Assembly: GCF_020497125.1 (NCBI RefSeq) | Contig: NC_059072.1 | Span: 304,066,781 to 304,130,780 of the forward strand | Direction: 5' to 3' | Origin: Mauremys mutica | Lineage: Eukaryota > Chordata > Testudines > Geoemydidae | Length of the DNA: 64,000 bases | Shown here: positions 1 to 13,372 of the stretch, one piece after another | How the letters are laid out: every line of letters begins with the position of its first letter | Numbering within the stretch: the first letter of the stretch is position 1 | Program-made: the position numbers and the translations under genes | The notes under the pieces: model-generated | Told to the model about the DNA's origin: nothing | The model's database searches: none | The model's input: the letters and a program-made list of their open reading frames with translations, nothing else

Positions 1-3000
1 ACTTAGAGTTTTAGTTCTTTGGGGAAGGGAATTTCTCCTTATATATTTATAAATGCATGCCTGTAGTATTATAACTATGTTCTCATGGCTATGAAACTTC
101 TGTTGCTTTACTGTCTTTTATCATACGCTAACAAAGCTCTCTAGGCTCCACTAACTGTGCCTACATCACTTTCAGTTTGTTTGTTTTAACAATGCAAATA
201 AACAGAATAATATCTGTTGGGTGATAATGCAGTCAATAAATAAGACTTCACCTCTGAGTTAATTTTTTAAAAAGTTATTACTTTAATGAGCAGTGCAAAA
301 TCATTAACTTCACCTAATAATCTTCAATCATTTGTACCACAACAAGAGTGATAAACACCTAATATATGGAGGAATGTATTATATAGTATTTATTTTCAAT
401 TTCCCAAGTCTCTTGAAGTCTTAAATTGAATGCTGCAGATATTGCTGCGTATGGAGCTCACTGTGGCCTTGTTAGCAGTAAGACTTGTATTGTTTGTCAG
501 ATGCTTTTGCAGCAATATTGGTCAATAAGTCAAGCCTGAAATCTGACTGACTTTAATGTAATTTTGCGAGGCCTGAGCCCTAAGAGTGAGATTGTAGCAT
601 GTAACTTATTGCCTGCAGTGATGGGGTCCCAAGACATTTGTTTCCCTCATAGAAACAGAATGAAAAGCTCTTGGTTTGGGGCTTCTTAATTTTGTTCAGC
701 CCTTAGAAACTATGATGATGGGCATTATATTAAAAACATAGAAAGGGCATTTCAGAGGCATTGTCTCTGATGTTGTAGCATGGGCCGTGGCAGTCCTAGA
801 TACATCCTTTCAGAAGGTGCTGCATGCTCTTCCCGCAACAAGAGCCCAATTTGCTCTTATCCCCTCTCCTATTTAGAGAGGCTAGTGTCACTGAGCAAAG
901 TGGTGGGAAAATGTCTTGTCCCTTTTCCCCTCTAAATATGCACCCATACAGGGCTAGTCACCATCTAGCTGTAAACATCTTGATGTTGGTTTAATAAATA
1001 TCACCACTTCCTTGTTGAGAAATTTTCTGAAGTACTCACTATTTATGTAAGCTTCAGACAATATTTTAGGGATTTGTGCTCCATTTAGGTGGTTCTGCAG
1101 ACTAACAGACCACATTAATTTCAAGCGCTTATAAATGTGTGAAAACAGCACTTTACAATACAAAATATAGTGGTAGAGAATTAAATTGTTTGTAGAGAAC
1201 ATTAGCAGTAAACCGTATTTTTTTCTTTAAAGGGTATTCATCCATATTATTACCAGTCCCAGACACCTGTCCCACATACGTAGACATCCCCTGACCCTCA
1301 GATACTGAAGAACTTCCAGTCAGGCTGAAAGACCTGAGCCCCCAAAGCCCTTCACCATCTTTCTAAGACCGTTGCTTCCACTTGTACTGCCATCACTCCC
1401 CATTTCCAACATCCATCACTGTTTACCACTCTCTTCCCCCACCTGTCAGTTCCTTTCCTTTAGTAGCTTCTCTCTCCTCTTTCAAATCAGCTGCAAGCCC
1501 TGCCTGTCACTAGTCTCTCTTTCCCTGTGACTGCTCCTATTTGCTGCTGCTGTCTCCTGTGGAGACCTCTTTTCCGTCCGTTGTTGGCATGGGCTTTGCT
1601 TACCCAGTCCGACCCTATAACCTTCCCAGTCTCTCAGCACAAAGCCTACCACTTCCATTTCTCAGCTTATGCATGTCCACATGACCTCCAGGTTGACTCA
1701 GCCTCATGCATTTTGGCTGCATTTACATTGAGGATGTCTGAAACTCTCCCACCTGTGGTATAGTATTGGTAAAACTCCACTGTGCTAACAGTGAGAGCAC
1801 TAAATATAGGCTGATCTCATAGATTTTTTACCACCATGCTATGTAACCCTGCTCACAGCATGGCTAGACTACATGATTGAAACACCAGAAGTTGCAGGTA
1901 CCATGTCTTACACTGATGTTTCTACTGTTGCTGAAAGAGTAGAACAATTTTCAGAAAAAGCTTAGGGTGTAGACAAGACCTTACGTCAACACACAGTGTG
2001 AAATCTCTTCAGCAAATGTACATTTGGTTGTACTTCAGAATACCGGGCAGACCAAGAAAGCAATTTTGAGTTGGACTGTGAATTTCATTGTTAAATTAAT
2101 TGCGTTTATTTGTTCGCTAGAGTAGTGTCTTTGCAGGCTGAAATGATAATTGTAGGGGTGTTTCACTGACTACAGAATAGTTCTTTATTTTAAAAAAAGG
2201 AGTTTTGAAAAGAATACAGAACGTTTTTAAAGCTTCTTTCAAATGTTTTTTTTAAAAGAAAACTTTTTACTTTCACCTATCACGTCTTTTTCTTCGTCTT
2301 TGTATTAACTGTGTGCTGAAGAAATATAATACGTGTCTGTATTAGTGATGCCTTCAAATAGGGAATCTTGGCAACCTTCCAGTAAGACTAGCGACACACT
2401 GTGAAGGTAAACAAAGAAAAATTGATCTTGTATAAAGAATTGCAGGGGATAAAACAGCAACTTCAGTGCTTACCATCCCATCCCAAAACTACACCCTTAT
2501 GATATCCAAATATATTTTAATATTTTGGCTTTTTTAATTTAAGAAAATATTAATTTAGTTTATACAGTGTCTATATATATCATGTTACACACACAAACTG
2601 TTTTGGTTCTCTTGCACGACATATCTTGTTACAAAAGATGAATAAAGTTAAAGTGAGGCATTGTAACTTTATAAGAACTGTCATGTCAGTCCTCACAACT
2701 GTGGAGAGAATGCTGCAGCAATACCATATTTTTTTTAAAATATCAGTATTCACACTGCTTTTGGTGCTCCTACAGTGCAGTGGGAGCTGTTGCTGAAGTT
2801 TTAAGCTAATTTTGAGCATCGCTAATTAACATGACTGAGATACCGATTGAAAATAACTGAATGTTTCCAACAAAATAATGAAGTTTTAACAATACAAGAC
2901 CTCACTCCTAGAGTAATCTTTGCTAAGAAGTGAGGAGTGATAATCACTTTTGTGTGTGAATTGTTGTATGGATTAATGACTTATGAATTCTAGAGTACTC

Positions 3001-5254
3001 GAGCTTCATTTTTATAGAGAGCACTCGTCTGTGGCTTAGATAATCAAGCGAATGCAAAATGAAAGCTCCCAATGGGAAGAAATTAATTAGCCTATAAAAT
3101 TGCAAGATAGCAGAGAAACAGAAATGTTGTCCATTGCCATTTAGCAGATAATAAAATTGCAGTATTTCAGCTCAGTTAAAAAACAAAATGCATACTGTTC
3201 CATAACATTTTCTTGGGGTCAAAAATTAGATATTGCAGTATGTGAGAACCTTTGATAAAATAGTCCCATAAAAGGCTAACAGCAGTGGGGATTGTTTTGA
3301 GGATCTTCTCATAATAATGTGGTGCAAGATCACTTGATTTCCTCCTCTGTGTAGAAAGTGTCCATTTTAGACAGTAAGCATTTTTGCTTGACAGTGTTAA
3401 ATTTTAACAGGTTGTTTCTCCAAGTGAAGATAATCAGTCTCTAAACAAGTTTTCTCTAAATCTCACTTGTACAGGTACAAGGATGCTGAATGAATGGCAG
3501 GAGGATTTAGTTCATATTTTTGCTTCAAAAAATCCCTTAGACTGTTTTTTTCTCTCACGTTAGTTTGACCTTCCACCTCAGGGTGTCGTTTGGTTTGGTT
3601 TGGTTCTTGAGTGATTGTTAGGAACAGAAAATTCCTAAAAGGAATTAGGAAATCAAGTCAGTGGTACTCTTCTGGAAAAATCATTCAACCTGCAGTGACA
3701 GGCTCTCTCCACCTTTCATGCCCAAAATCTCAACAATTATGTTTTTGAGTTATTGAAGTCACCAAACCCAAAAGCAGGCAAAGGATAATGGACTTTTGCC
3801 ACTGAAGAGAGATCAGATTAACTGGCCTCGAAAACTTTCACAGCAGCGTTGAGAGGTGATTAATGGCTTCTCCCTCTTTCCTCCCCCTCCCCCCCCCCCC
3901 CCAATGGACAGGGAAGGGTGAGTCAGCTGCATTTTTATTTACATCGCAGTAAATAAGGTAAAAGGCACAAGTGACCAATGGCGAACACATTTTTCAGCTC
4001 CAGTCTCACTATCACTGATGTTTATGTAAGTAAGAGACCATCTACCTAAAGACTGACCTTGTCCTAAGCAAAACTGTTCATTCGACGTTTTTTGTTCTGT
4101 TTTGTTTTGAATTAATGAAGAAGATTCTTGTTGCCCAGAGGGACCAATACTCATTCATCCTTGAGCCCACTTCCTGAATTTCTAAATGTATAAGCATATT
4201 AAACTAATCTTTTGCAGAAAGTATGGCCAGAAAGACACTTTAAATTTCAATAGAGGTGGTTTTTATTCAAGGCTGTTTTTAAAGAGTCTCCCAGTACAAT
4301 GGATGTACTTGAGCATGAAACAGCCAAAGGGAAGATACTGGCAGAAACCAAGCTGAGAGACAGCAATTTCCAACAGGAGCTTTATATTGTTTGTAGTCCT
4401 ATAGTAAGTTAAACTGATTTTAAAGATATGTTTGATTCCTCTCTCTTCTGTTTCTTCCTCCCCGCTCCCATCTCCCTCCATATTATGTTGTCACTACAGG
4501 ACATGACACTGACTTTGGGCAGGCCAGTGTTTTCCCCCCATGTAAAATGAGGATGATTCTTCCTTACTTCATATATTTATTATTACTATTAATTATAGGG
4601 ATGTTATTCATTAATGTTTATAAAGCTATTTGAGTTCCTCAGATGGAAAGTGTTATATGCACAAAGTATTATTACAGCACTTAGATACCACAGTAATAAT
4701 GGACACTTCAGAAACACCAAAAAGAGATTAGTTGCAGAATGCCAAAGTCTGCTCTTACTTACAAACATGCCAATCTGGAATAACTCCGTGGAAGCCAGTC
4801 TCATTATTCCAGACCTGCACTGGTGTAACGGAGAACAGAATTGGCTGATAACATATAAAGATTAAAAAAAAGAAAACCAAAAGCTCTCCTTTTCATTTTA
4901 TAGCTAGAGTTAAGGAAATCCATGGATAGGTCTTTTTACCTATCAAGTAATGGGATAATGAGCAATTGCCACTCTACAGCAACAACCTCCAGCAGACCAA
5001 ATGCATGAATTTGTCAGTTATTTGTCAAAATACAAATAAAATCACTAATAGAACATTGTCATCAGATCAACGGCTTTATCTTTTAAAATAGTGTGGCTTC
5101 GCTTCATGTCTGTCTTACTTTCAGAAGACGATTATTTACATGATAGCCATCTTCTCCTTTGATACTAGCTCAACTGATATGACAAAAGAACCCTTTCCAG
5201 AGAATACTAATCATAAGTGGTCACTACAGAAAAAACAAACAAAAATTTCACTGT

Positions 5255-5362
5255 TCCTCGGGGTGGGATCTGTCTTCCTAAGTGTGTGTACAGCACCTAA
5301 CACGGTGGGACTCCATTCACGACAAGTACCTTCTGGTGCTCCTGTGATACAGATTATATAGG
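5255..5362 (+). repeat. Ancient amniote interspersed repeat fragment
   Basis: Contains the pattern 'gtacagcacctaacacggtggg', which belongs to an old amniote repeat tail ('tgtacagcgcctagcacaatgggg') also seen at 18340-18480, 49060-49110 and, inverted, at 23800-23920 and 31390-31500. The family name is uncertain. Only the 3' part is recognisable. Confidence 0.5.
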
Positions 5363-6068
5363 TGTACATGACAATAAGATTATCAGGCTCAGATAGGATG
5401 TGGCAGATTCATAGAGTTTTAAGACCTGAAGGGACTCTTATGGGTACACAATTAAATATATTTTAAAAGTCTGATCTGCCAACACCAAGTGTTTCTGCAT
5501 CAAGTGCATAATGCTCAGTCGAGCTAAAGCACAACAATAGAAATTTGAGAAGTGAGCCTGAGAGACAGAGTTCAATGGGAAGAAGTTAGGTGCTCAGTAT
5601 ACCCACCTTCCCCTGCCCCAACCCCAGGAAATTAAGACGTCCAACCCTACCCTGGCTAGACATTAAACACAATGTTAAGACTTTGTAGACTGAGACTCAA
5701 AGAGAGTTCCCTCCACAGTGACATGCAGAGAACTTTCCAGTCATCAGACAGTAGGTATAGCACATTGTGATACTTCTAGCAAAAACAACAGGCACTTTTA
5801 TTGTTTCTCTTCCGCTCTCCACCTCAGATAGTAAAGGGCCAATCAGCTCAGATATTCCTACCCTTCATGTTAAGCACCACGACAGATGGCCCCAAAATTG
5901 TGTTTTCCCTCCTCGATATACAGTTGTACTGTCTGCCTGGACTTGGGTACAATAGTGTTTCTTTATGGTACAAATGTAACCTGCAAATCTTACTTAGTTC
6001 CATTCTGGGTCCTGCATCACCACAGAAATGTGTGCAGCACAGAGCTGGTTGATTGCATTGGTGGGGAA

Positions 6069-6192
6069 TAGGGTGACCAGATGTCCCTATTTTATAGGGA
6101 CAGTCCCGATTTTTGGGTCTTTTTCTTATATAGGCTCCTATTACCCCCTACCCTCTGTCTTGATTTTTCATACTTGCTGTCTGGTCACCCTA
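6069..6192. mobile_element. Short hAT-type MITE with 8-bp target duplication
   Basis: The 124-bp unit starts TAGGGTGACCAGA and ends with its inverse TCTGGTCACCCTA. It is flanked by a perfect 8-bp direct repeat GTGGGGAA (6061-6068 and 6193-6200), the duplication length of hAT transposons. It has no coding capacity, so it would have been moved in trans. Confidence 0.85.
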
Positions 6193-6949
6193 GTGGGGAA
6201 GCTGTTTGCAAAATTTGGAGGGAAGGGGAAGCACTGACTCCAAATATTCTACTCATAATACCCAAGCCATGGGTTAAAGGAGTAAACTGGTTACAACAAA
6301 ACTTCTGTAACTCTACGTTCTTTATCAACGCAACAAGTTTCCATCAAACTAATGGGTCCCTAATTCTGTTTGCTTTATAAGTAAAGGATCCACACTTGGT
6401 TCTGTCATTACCTAATTTGAAGATACCTGTAATTGTTTGCAGATGAGTTTGTAGCTGGACTGTGTCTAATATTATCATGCTTGCTTTCTTCTAACGTAAA
6501 AATCTATTTGTGTGGGACAGTGCTATGGTAGTACTAGACAGAATGAAATTAAATTCATATAGTTTGAGGATTATAAGATGTTGGAAAGCCATAATATCTC
6601 TTCAGTATTTGCAGGAGGTCCTAGCTCATTGCCTGTTGGATTTTCAGTGGAGTGCTTTGGATACAAATGTCTCAGTGTACTGTTTAAACCAAAAACAAAA
6701 AAGTAGATTGCCAGGATTTTTTTCCGCATTCTATAGTTTCTGTGGAGTCCAGCTGTTCTGCTGTAGGTCTTGGCAATCAAGATGGTATTTTATTACCCAC
6801 TTTATTGACTGGTGCAGTTTGCAAATGTTGTAGACTTGCTGCTATTTTGAAGATTTCTCAAATTTAAGAAACAGGCTTTCAGAATAATTATAGTGTAATA
6901 AATCACCAAAATGCATCAGAGAATGAAAATAAGTTGACTGTGTCAAGAG

Positions 6950-7090
6950 GTGTACACTGCGAACTTTTGAATTCATATCCCTGTTCTGACACTGGGATGT
7001 GAACTCTCTCTAGCTTTGGACAAGTCACTTAATCTCTTTGTGTCTGTTCCTTTATTTGTGAAGTGGAGTTATTATTTATGCATGTTACAG
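6950..7090 (+). repeat. MIR-like SINE fragment
   Basis: The order of motifs resembles the MIR core and tail: 'gacactgggatgtgaac', 'ggacaagtcacttaatctct', 'tgtgtctgttcctttatttgtgaagtgg'. It is strongly diverged, as expected of an ancient amniote SINE. Confidence 0.6.
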
Positions 7091-7224
7091 AGGTACTAAG
7101 GATTGATTGATCATTCCACATGTTGATTTTTTGGAGAGGAAAAGCAGGATGTAGCTGCAAAATGTTTTATTATTAAATACTGTAGTATTCTGTTCAGAGA
7201 AATACTCAGAGAATGTGTTGCATG

Positions 7225-7470
7225 CAGGGCTGGCTCCAGGCACCAGCCCAGCAAGTGGCTGCTTGGGGTGGCCAACGGTGAGGGGCGACACGTCCAGGTC
7301 TTTGGCGGCAATTCAGTGGCAGGTCCCTCACTCCCTCTCGGAGCAAAGGACCAACCGCTGAACTGCCTCCGAAGACTGAAACGGCGGCAGTAGAGCTGCA
7401 GATCGTGATCGCGACTTCTTTTTTCTTCTTTTTGCTGCTTGGGGTGGCAAAAACCCTGGAGCTGGCCCTG
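7225..7470. mobile_element. hAT-type MITE just upstream of GTF2F2 exon
   Basis: The 246-bp element begins CAGGGCTGGCTCCAGG and ends with the near-perfect inverse (rc CAGGGCCAGCTCCAGG). A perfect 8-bp target duplication GTTGCATG flanks it (7217-7224 and 7471-7478). It is non-autonomous. Its end lies only 43 bp before the acceptor of the exon at 7514. Confidence 0.9.
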
Positions 7471-7513
7471 GTTGCATGTACATCTTTTTAAAAAAAGGTA
7501 TTTTAATTCATAG

Positions 7514-7657
7514 ATTGAGTATGAAAAAAAGAAAAAAGAAGATGGAAAACGAGCTCGGGCTGATAAGCAGCAAGTGTTGGACATGCTTTTTTCTGCCTTT
7601 GAAAAACACCAGTATTACAACATTAAGGACTTGGTGGACATAACCAAACAGCCTGTG
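7514..7657 (+). CDS. GTF2F2: GTF2F2 (TFIIF beta, RAP30) penultimate coding exon
   Basis: General transcription factor IIF subunit 2 pairs with RAP74, binds RNA polymerase II, and helps recruit it to promoters in the nucleus. This exon gives 48 in-frame codons, starting IEYEKKKKEDGKRARADKQ and ending DLVDITKQPV, which I recognise as the start of the C-terminal winged-helix DNA-binding domain of RAP30 (about 90 residues from the protein end). Boundaries: acceptor 'ttaattcatag' before 7514 and donor GTATGT from 7658; both are phase 0, so the exon joins in frame to 21697. The lysine-rich linker before the domain is visible. The first two-thirds of the protein lies upstream of the window. No stop or frameshift is present. 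Confidence 0.97.
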
Positions 7658-8825
7658 GTATGTATGTGTTTATAATAGCCTTCGTAACATATTTTTCAGT
7701 AATGACCACTACAAAATATATTGCTATATTGGGAATGTGCCTTTTATACTTACAATACATAGTCTTAAAAATATACATTTTAAATGTATATATTGTGTGT
7801 GTTTATAGTAAAGAGAGGTAAGTTGGCACAAAATTTTAAGATACAAAATATTGTAGAGACTAAATCCTCCCTTGTCAAAGAGAGGGTCAAATAATAGATC
7901 TCTTCTGTGTTTGGCTCCTGTGTTTTAATGCTAGAAATCAGAATATGTATCCATGTAAATGGGTAGAAAAAAGTCAAGTATCCTAATTTCAGGCCCCAAA
8001 TACATTTAATATTAAATATTCTCATTATTGCCAACATTTAGACTTTTAAAATTCCACTTTAGGGGGGAGATGGGGAAGTTCTGGCTTTTTTCTACCTTAT
8101 TTGTGTGTGGGACTGTTTAGGATGAAAATAAAACATGAAAAGAAACACAAATACATACTCAAAAATGGGCCTTGGGGGAGTCGCCCTGTCCCTTCTTTCC
8201 CTTGATGAAATGACATTCCACAACCTCACTCTGTTCTATATCCCCCCCCCACCCCCACCCCCAACAGACTCCAGCCCTTGGATTTTTTTTCTGTTTCCCT
8301 TTCCCATCCTGGCAGATCCCAACTGCGCCTTCTGGCAAGTGCCAGCAGCCCTCTGCAGGGGAGAGACTGCCTTTTATTTCTGGCAGGGGAAGTGGAAAAG
8401 GAGTTTCACCCATAGGATTTTGCCTCTTCAGTTCCCTGTGATTTCTGTCTTTATGGATACCCTTAGCAAAGCATCGTGAAGTGCAGAGCTGCTGTTCAGC
8501 TTGTCTTAACTCCATGGTTCTCTCCCTTGTGGACCCCCCAACCCCGCCCCAGAACTGTAAGTAGCCTGCTGAACACAATATCAATCCCTGGAGACCAGTA
8601 GTAGGAACTGCAGCAGCGCTGGCTAATTTTCTGAGCTCCTTCCAGCACTCCATGTTACATACACAACAGAAATAGTGGCCCAAATCATAACATAAAACCT
8701 TTAGATCCCTATATTCCTTATTATAATAGAGTGAATACACATGTCAGTTTTGCTCACTTAATACGTATCAAATGTGGAGATGTGTGAGTAAATAGTTATT
8801 TAAAAATTTTAACCAGTTAAATGTT

Positions 8826-9012
8826 AATATCAGGGTTGGAAGGGACCTCAGGAGGTCATCTAGTCCAACCCCCTGCTCAAAGCAGGACCAATCCCCAGAC
8901 AGATTTTTGCCCCAGATCTCTAAATGGCCTCCTCAAGCTTTGAACTCACAATCCTGGGTTTGGGCCAATGCTCAAACCACTGTGCTTTCCCCCCCCCCCC
9001 CCCCCCCCCCTT
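8826..9012 (-). mobile_element. Tortoise-type SINE with CR1-like tail (minus)
   Basis: Read on the minus strand, the 3' part ends with the CR1-like 'tccaaccctgat' tail preceded by 'ctgctttgagcaggg'. The forward strand shows 'atcagggttggaagggacc'. The tRNA-like head lies towards 9000 but is eroded, and its G-run has become a 22-base C tract on the plus strand. This matches the cryptodiran turtle polIII/SINE, whose tail is shared with a CR1 LINE. A better-preserved copy is at 45639-45821. Confidence 0.85.
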
Positions 9013-12000
9013 GACGGAATGACCTCCTTGAGCAGGGCCACAAAGCCATGATTCCCTTATTCAGGTATGTGAAGGCTCACTTATTCTGCAACATAAAGAA
9101 GAAACAAGCTGATTAATTCATCCATTTCTCTGTTCATTTATTTATTGTACGAGTAAACTCTTCATCTGTTGGGAGGGGGAGGGTGTAGGGACACAAGCTG
9201 AGAGTTGGTTTGGGAGGAAGATGAGGGCTGAGTTGTGTGGAGGGAATGGGGAAGGGAATCGTGTGTTCTCAATTTAAAAAAAAAGAAAAGATTAAAATGT
9301 ACCAGTAATATGTGACCTATCATCATCCTGATTGCTTTGCTTATATGTTGTACCCCTTAGTCACACCTTTTGTCCTCATCTTTTCAGGCTGTTCTTACTG
9401 GAAGCAGGGACTTTGTCATCTTCTATATTTGAAAAGCACATAGCACAATCTGGGCTCTACACCAATTTAAATAATATCTGACACTTTTGTTTTATTCCCA
9501 TGAAAGAAATTATATTCTGCTCATAGTGTGGTGGATCTACATTAATTACTCTAATCTCAGTGAGCTCTATTGCTTTTAACTGTGGAACTCTTAATAATGA
9601 TACAATATACCTAAATTTATATTCTGTTCCAACCCAGTATCACATTTTCCTGGTCCCTTGAGCTGAACCTGCAAGTTTATCTGAAGACTACCAAGATTTT
9701 ACAGCTGTTAAACTCTTTCCCTCTCAGTATGTTCTGCAGTGTCTGTTCAGAAGAACGTGATCTATAGTTGCCTCTTCCTTTTTACTTTTTTGATGGATGT
9801 TTGCTGATTCCCCTACACCCAAATATTAGTGGTGATAGTACAGCCTGTACTTGGCTGCCTTCTTTGTTCACATGATATCCAGCGTAGTGATAACTTAGAA
9901 ATGTTCTTTCAATATGTCACCTACCCCACACACAAAATTATCATGCTAAGTTTCTAACTGTGTTTCCTTTAAGTACTTCTCTAGTAAGCATTTTCTAAAT
10001 GGAAACAATTCCATTAGCAGCTATCAGCTATTTGTTTCGTGCCCTTCGGCCTATTTTCATTCCAATGTGCCAATTTTCTCGGTGCCCGAGACATTAATCT
10101 CTAGTGTGAAACATTTTTTCCAAAAATATAGTATCTGTTCCTATAACCCACTGTGGCTTCATTGTTGCCATAGCAGCTCTGCTTTGCTCATGCGCGCACA
10201 CACACCCCAACAGGTTGAATAGATATTTTCTCCTCTTACTTACTGTAAAGAGGTTGGCTGTTAATTAAACTCTGCCTAAGTGTTCGCTGCTTGATTTTCT
10301 AAAATAGCTTTTAAGACTTTCTTGGTATGTAATTTTTCCTCTAGGTTTCTAACTGCTGTGGTTATTTTCAGAATTGACTAAAAGGTTTTGCCAATTCTTT
10401 TTTCAGCTATGTTAGAATTAATCTATTGATGCTTCCCTCACTGGGTGTTAATGTTTAAAATTCACTTAGCAAAACAGTCAAAAACTTAGTTAATCAAATA
10501 GCAAATAAATGCCAGTATTTTATGTGTGATTTTAAATAGCATCCTTCTGACACTTTTGAAGAGTACATTGGTGTATGCTGGATCCGACATTATATTTATT
10601 CTGAAGTCCTGTAAACACAGAGCAGGTCTCCTGTGAATTCTAATACATTTTATATTTTTACTTCAAAATAATATAAACACATACAAATTACACTATGATA
10701 ATAGCCAAATCTACTCTGCTTTACCCTGATCTAAATATAGAGTAACTCCATAGAAGTTGTTGGAGTTGTTCCAGACTTAAACTGAATAAATAACAAAGAA
10801 TAGAATTTGTCTGGTGTGTAAACAGTAAAATATTCACTAAAGAATAGGAGTACTGTGTCTAATTTGAATTGTATTATTTATAAATGGCTAATAGTGAGGA
10901 CTATTTATAATTATTTTTAACACTTAAGCTTAGTCCACTTGTTCTCAGGTGTTTTTGCATTCCTCATAAGTTTTGAAAAACATTTTTCAGAGCTTAGATG
11001 TTGATGCACTCTGCAGCTTCCCAAGTATGTTTTCACTATAATGCCACACTAACATTTTACTTTCCATTTAAAAAACTGCATTGAGGCTTCTCAAACCTTA
11101 AAAAATGCAGTAGCAGTAAGAGCTTCTTATGCTGTAACTTCAGTCTTTGAAATTTTTGAGACATTTTTCCCAAACCAAAAAATTGAAAGACTTTGTGTGC
11201 GAATGGTTTACTAGGTGAGCTCCTTTTTAATTGCAGAATATTTGAGCAATATTGGTACAGTAATGTCTGATCCCATAGCTCTTAGTGCATGTAATAAATG
11301 TCATGAGGTAACATTAAAATAATGGATATTGCTGAAGAACAGAAAGCAGTGAGCAGTAGCTGGTGATTCAGTTTATTTTGAGTTTTTTCAGCCAAACCAC
11401 TGGAAGATACTGTGCCAGGACATCAGACTTCCTTACCAATGCAGCCTCTGTAATCTTCCTTCTAGCCTGAGCAGTGGGAAGTTCAAAAGTTGCACTGAAA
11501 TCACATTCTTCTCATTACTGTTTATTTTTCTGTCAATGGGGATTGGTTTATCAAATACTCTGTATTGCTCTAGACTAGAGTTTTCCAGTTTGGCTTTTTA
11601 ATAAAGTTCCTGTTTCTTTCTGTTGCCCTTTTTCAGATTTTGCTGACAGTGGTAGCATTCACTGATAGTAGCATTCTCCCTCCCGTAGTTTTCAATTGCT
11701 CTTAATTTTCTCGGTTTAATTTGCCACAAGTTTGAGATAATATTGTATTTGGAGGCTTTAACTTAGTGAGGTTGCACAACTGTGCTGTATTTTATTTTGG
11801 GAGAGTTTTCAAATATACAGGATGTGCAGTGTAGCCAAGTTAACATTGTGTTTAAAAAAAAGCTTTAGAATTTTGCAATTTCCTGACTTTTTTCTGTGCT
11901 TGTTTTCTTTCATACTGCATTAATTAGCTCTTGCACATAATATTGAATATGCTTGAGTGTTTTATAATCATCTATAAGAGATGGGCAACAAGTTTCTTGG

Positions 12001-12865
12001 AGAAATTGCCCTTTTAATTATGTTCTGACCAGAGGCACTTATATGCACGTATCAGGGAAAGAGACTGCTACAACTCCTACTAGTTTCAATGGGTTCAGAG
12101 AAGGTTTAATTTCATCATCACTTCCTTCACTTGAACTGAGACTGTGTGACAGCAAAAAATCAATGTGAAACTGATAATCAGTTGGTCTTAAGAACATTTG
12201 AGATAAATGGCAGCTGAGGCCATCCAGGTATCAGGAGCATTTGCAGGTGCAGTTATGCTCAAAGAGAAGTCTCTCTGAAAAAGACACCACTCACTTCTGT
12301 CCCTGTAGATTTAAAAGTGGACAGAGCCATCAAGCAAAGGCTCAGGAACTAAATCCTAGGCCTGAAGTTGAGAAATGAATTGATGATACACAATTCATGC
12401 ATCTAAGATCATCTGAACACTTTTGCCTTATCTACATATGTACATACATGGGCAGAAAATAATCTAGCATCCCCTTCCACATAAGTCTGTGAATCCCTAA
12501 TAACAACAACAACCAGATTCTAAAAATAGAGTTTTAACATCAATTAGAGGTGTGAAATGAAGGTTGTCTTTGGTTGAATGATGATGTAGTTGACTACTTT
12601 TTCAGACTCAGTGGTGTGATTCAGTAATGTTATCTACTTATTGTTTGTTGCCAAGTAATTTTGTAATGAGTGCTGTGTATTCAGTGAAACACGGCTAGTT
12701 AATTAATTGACCTCCTTTATAATGGTTCTGTATCTGCCCAAGGAGACTCTTGCTTTTGTTGTTAATTTCAGCTTCAGCATTTTCAAGGCATTCTCTTCAT
12801 AAAGGGAGAATATTTATGGAAATTGCCTTGAATCTCTAATCACTTACAATTTTGCTTCAGACTGC

Positions 12866-12888
12866 AAAAAAAAAAAAAAAAAAAAAAA
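12866..12888. repeat. Poly(A) tract
   Basis: Uninterrupted run of 23 A. No retrotransposon body is recognisable next to it. Confidence 0.95.
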
Positions 12889-13064
12889 CCAACATAAAAC
12901 TTACTTGTGGTGATATGGGAATTCTAGATGCAGACTGGTATATTTATTATGCTCATTTGTGTGTTAATACTTAGACATTCAGTCTAATCTAACAGTGTAA
13001 TTGTTCCAGTGGAATGTAGCTGTTTTGGGAGGTATTGGTCACAAAGTGAGAGATGATCTTTTAG

Positions 13065-13372
13065 GGTAGGCTACACAGCAAATAAATAAATAAATAAAAT
13101 CCATGGCAGCAAGTCTCTGAGCCCAGGCCAACTGACTCAGGCCCATGCTGCAGGGCTAGAAATATCAGAGTAGAGGCTCAGGCTCAGGCTGGAGCCTGGG
13201 CTCCTAGCCCCTGCCCTTTCATCAGGTTTCAGAGCCCAAGTTTCCACCCAAGTCCAAATGACTACACTGCTATTTTAAGCTCTGCAGTGTGAGACTCATG
13301 AGCTTGAGTCAGTTGATCCGGGCTCTGAGACTCAATGCTGTGGATCTTTTTGCTGCGTAGACATACACTTAG
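13065..13372. mobile_element. Palindromic hAT-like MITE
   Basis: Outer ends are 'ggctacacagcaaataaa' and, inverted, 'gtatgtctacgcagcaaaa'. Inner blocks are also inverted: 'tctgagcccaggccaactgactcaggc' at 13117 is answered by 'gagtcagttgatccgggctctgaga' near 13308-13331. The whole unit is an imperfect foldback centred near 13215. The 'tgtctacac' terminus recurs in other MITEs here. Confidence 0.7.

Larger units (their letters stand above)
1..7513 (+). other. GTF2F2: GTF2F2 intron (partial, upstream of penultimate coding exon)
   Basis: AT-rich non-coding DNA before the first recognisable GTF2F2 exon. I found no exon in it. In mammals KCTD4 sits in an intron of this gene, but no reading frame of that size or character is present here, so it would lie outside the window. 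The stretch 1-5250 holds no clear gene. It has a short C tract near 3888-3902 and old palindromic repeat fragments around 4750-4860 related to those near 10730-10790. Dated repeats in the rest are listed separately. Confidence 0.75.

Noticed and set aside
7111..7584. 157-codon minus-strand frame overlapping a GTF2F2 exon
   Set aside because: It runs antisense across a MITE and the real exon; a shadow frame.
8230..8265. Possible CRISPR or tandem array from C-rich repeats
   Set aside because: Simple C-rich low-complexity sequence with no unit/spacer structure.
8159..8740. 193-codon minus-strand frame in the GTF2F2 intron
   Set aside because: No protein family, low-complexity Gly/Trp run opposite C-rich repeats, no splice or promoter context.
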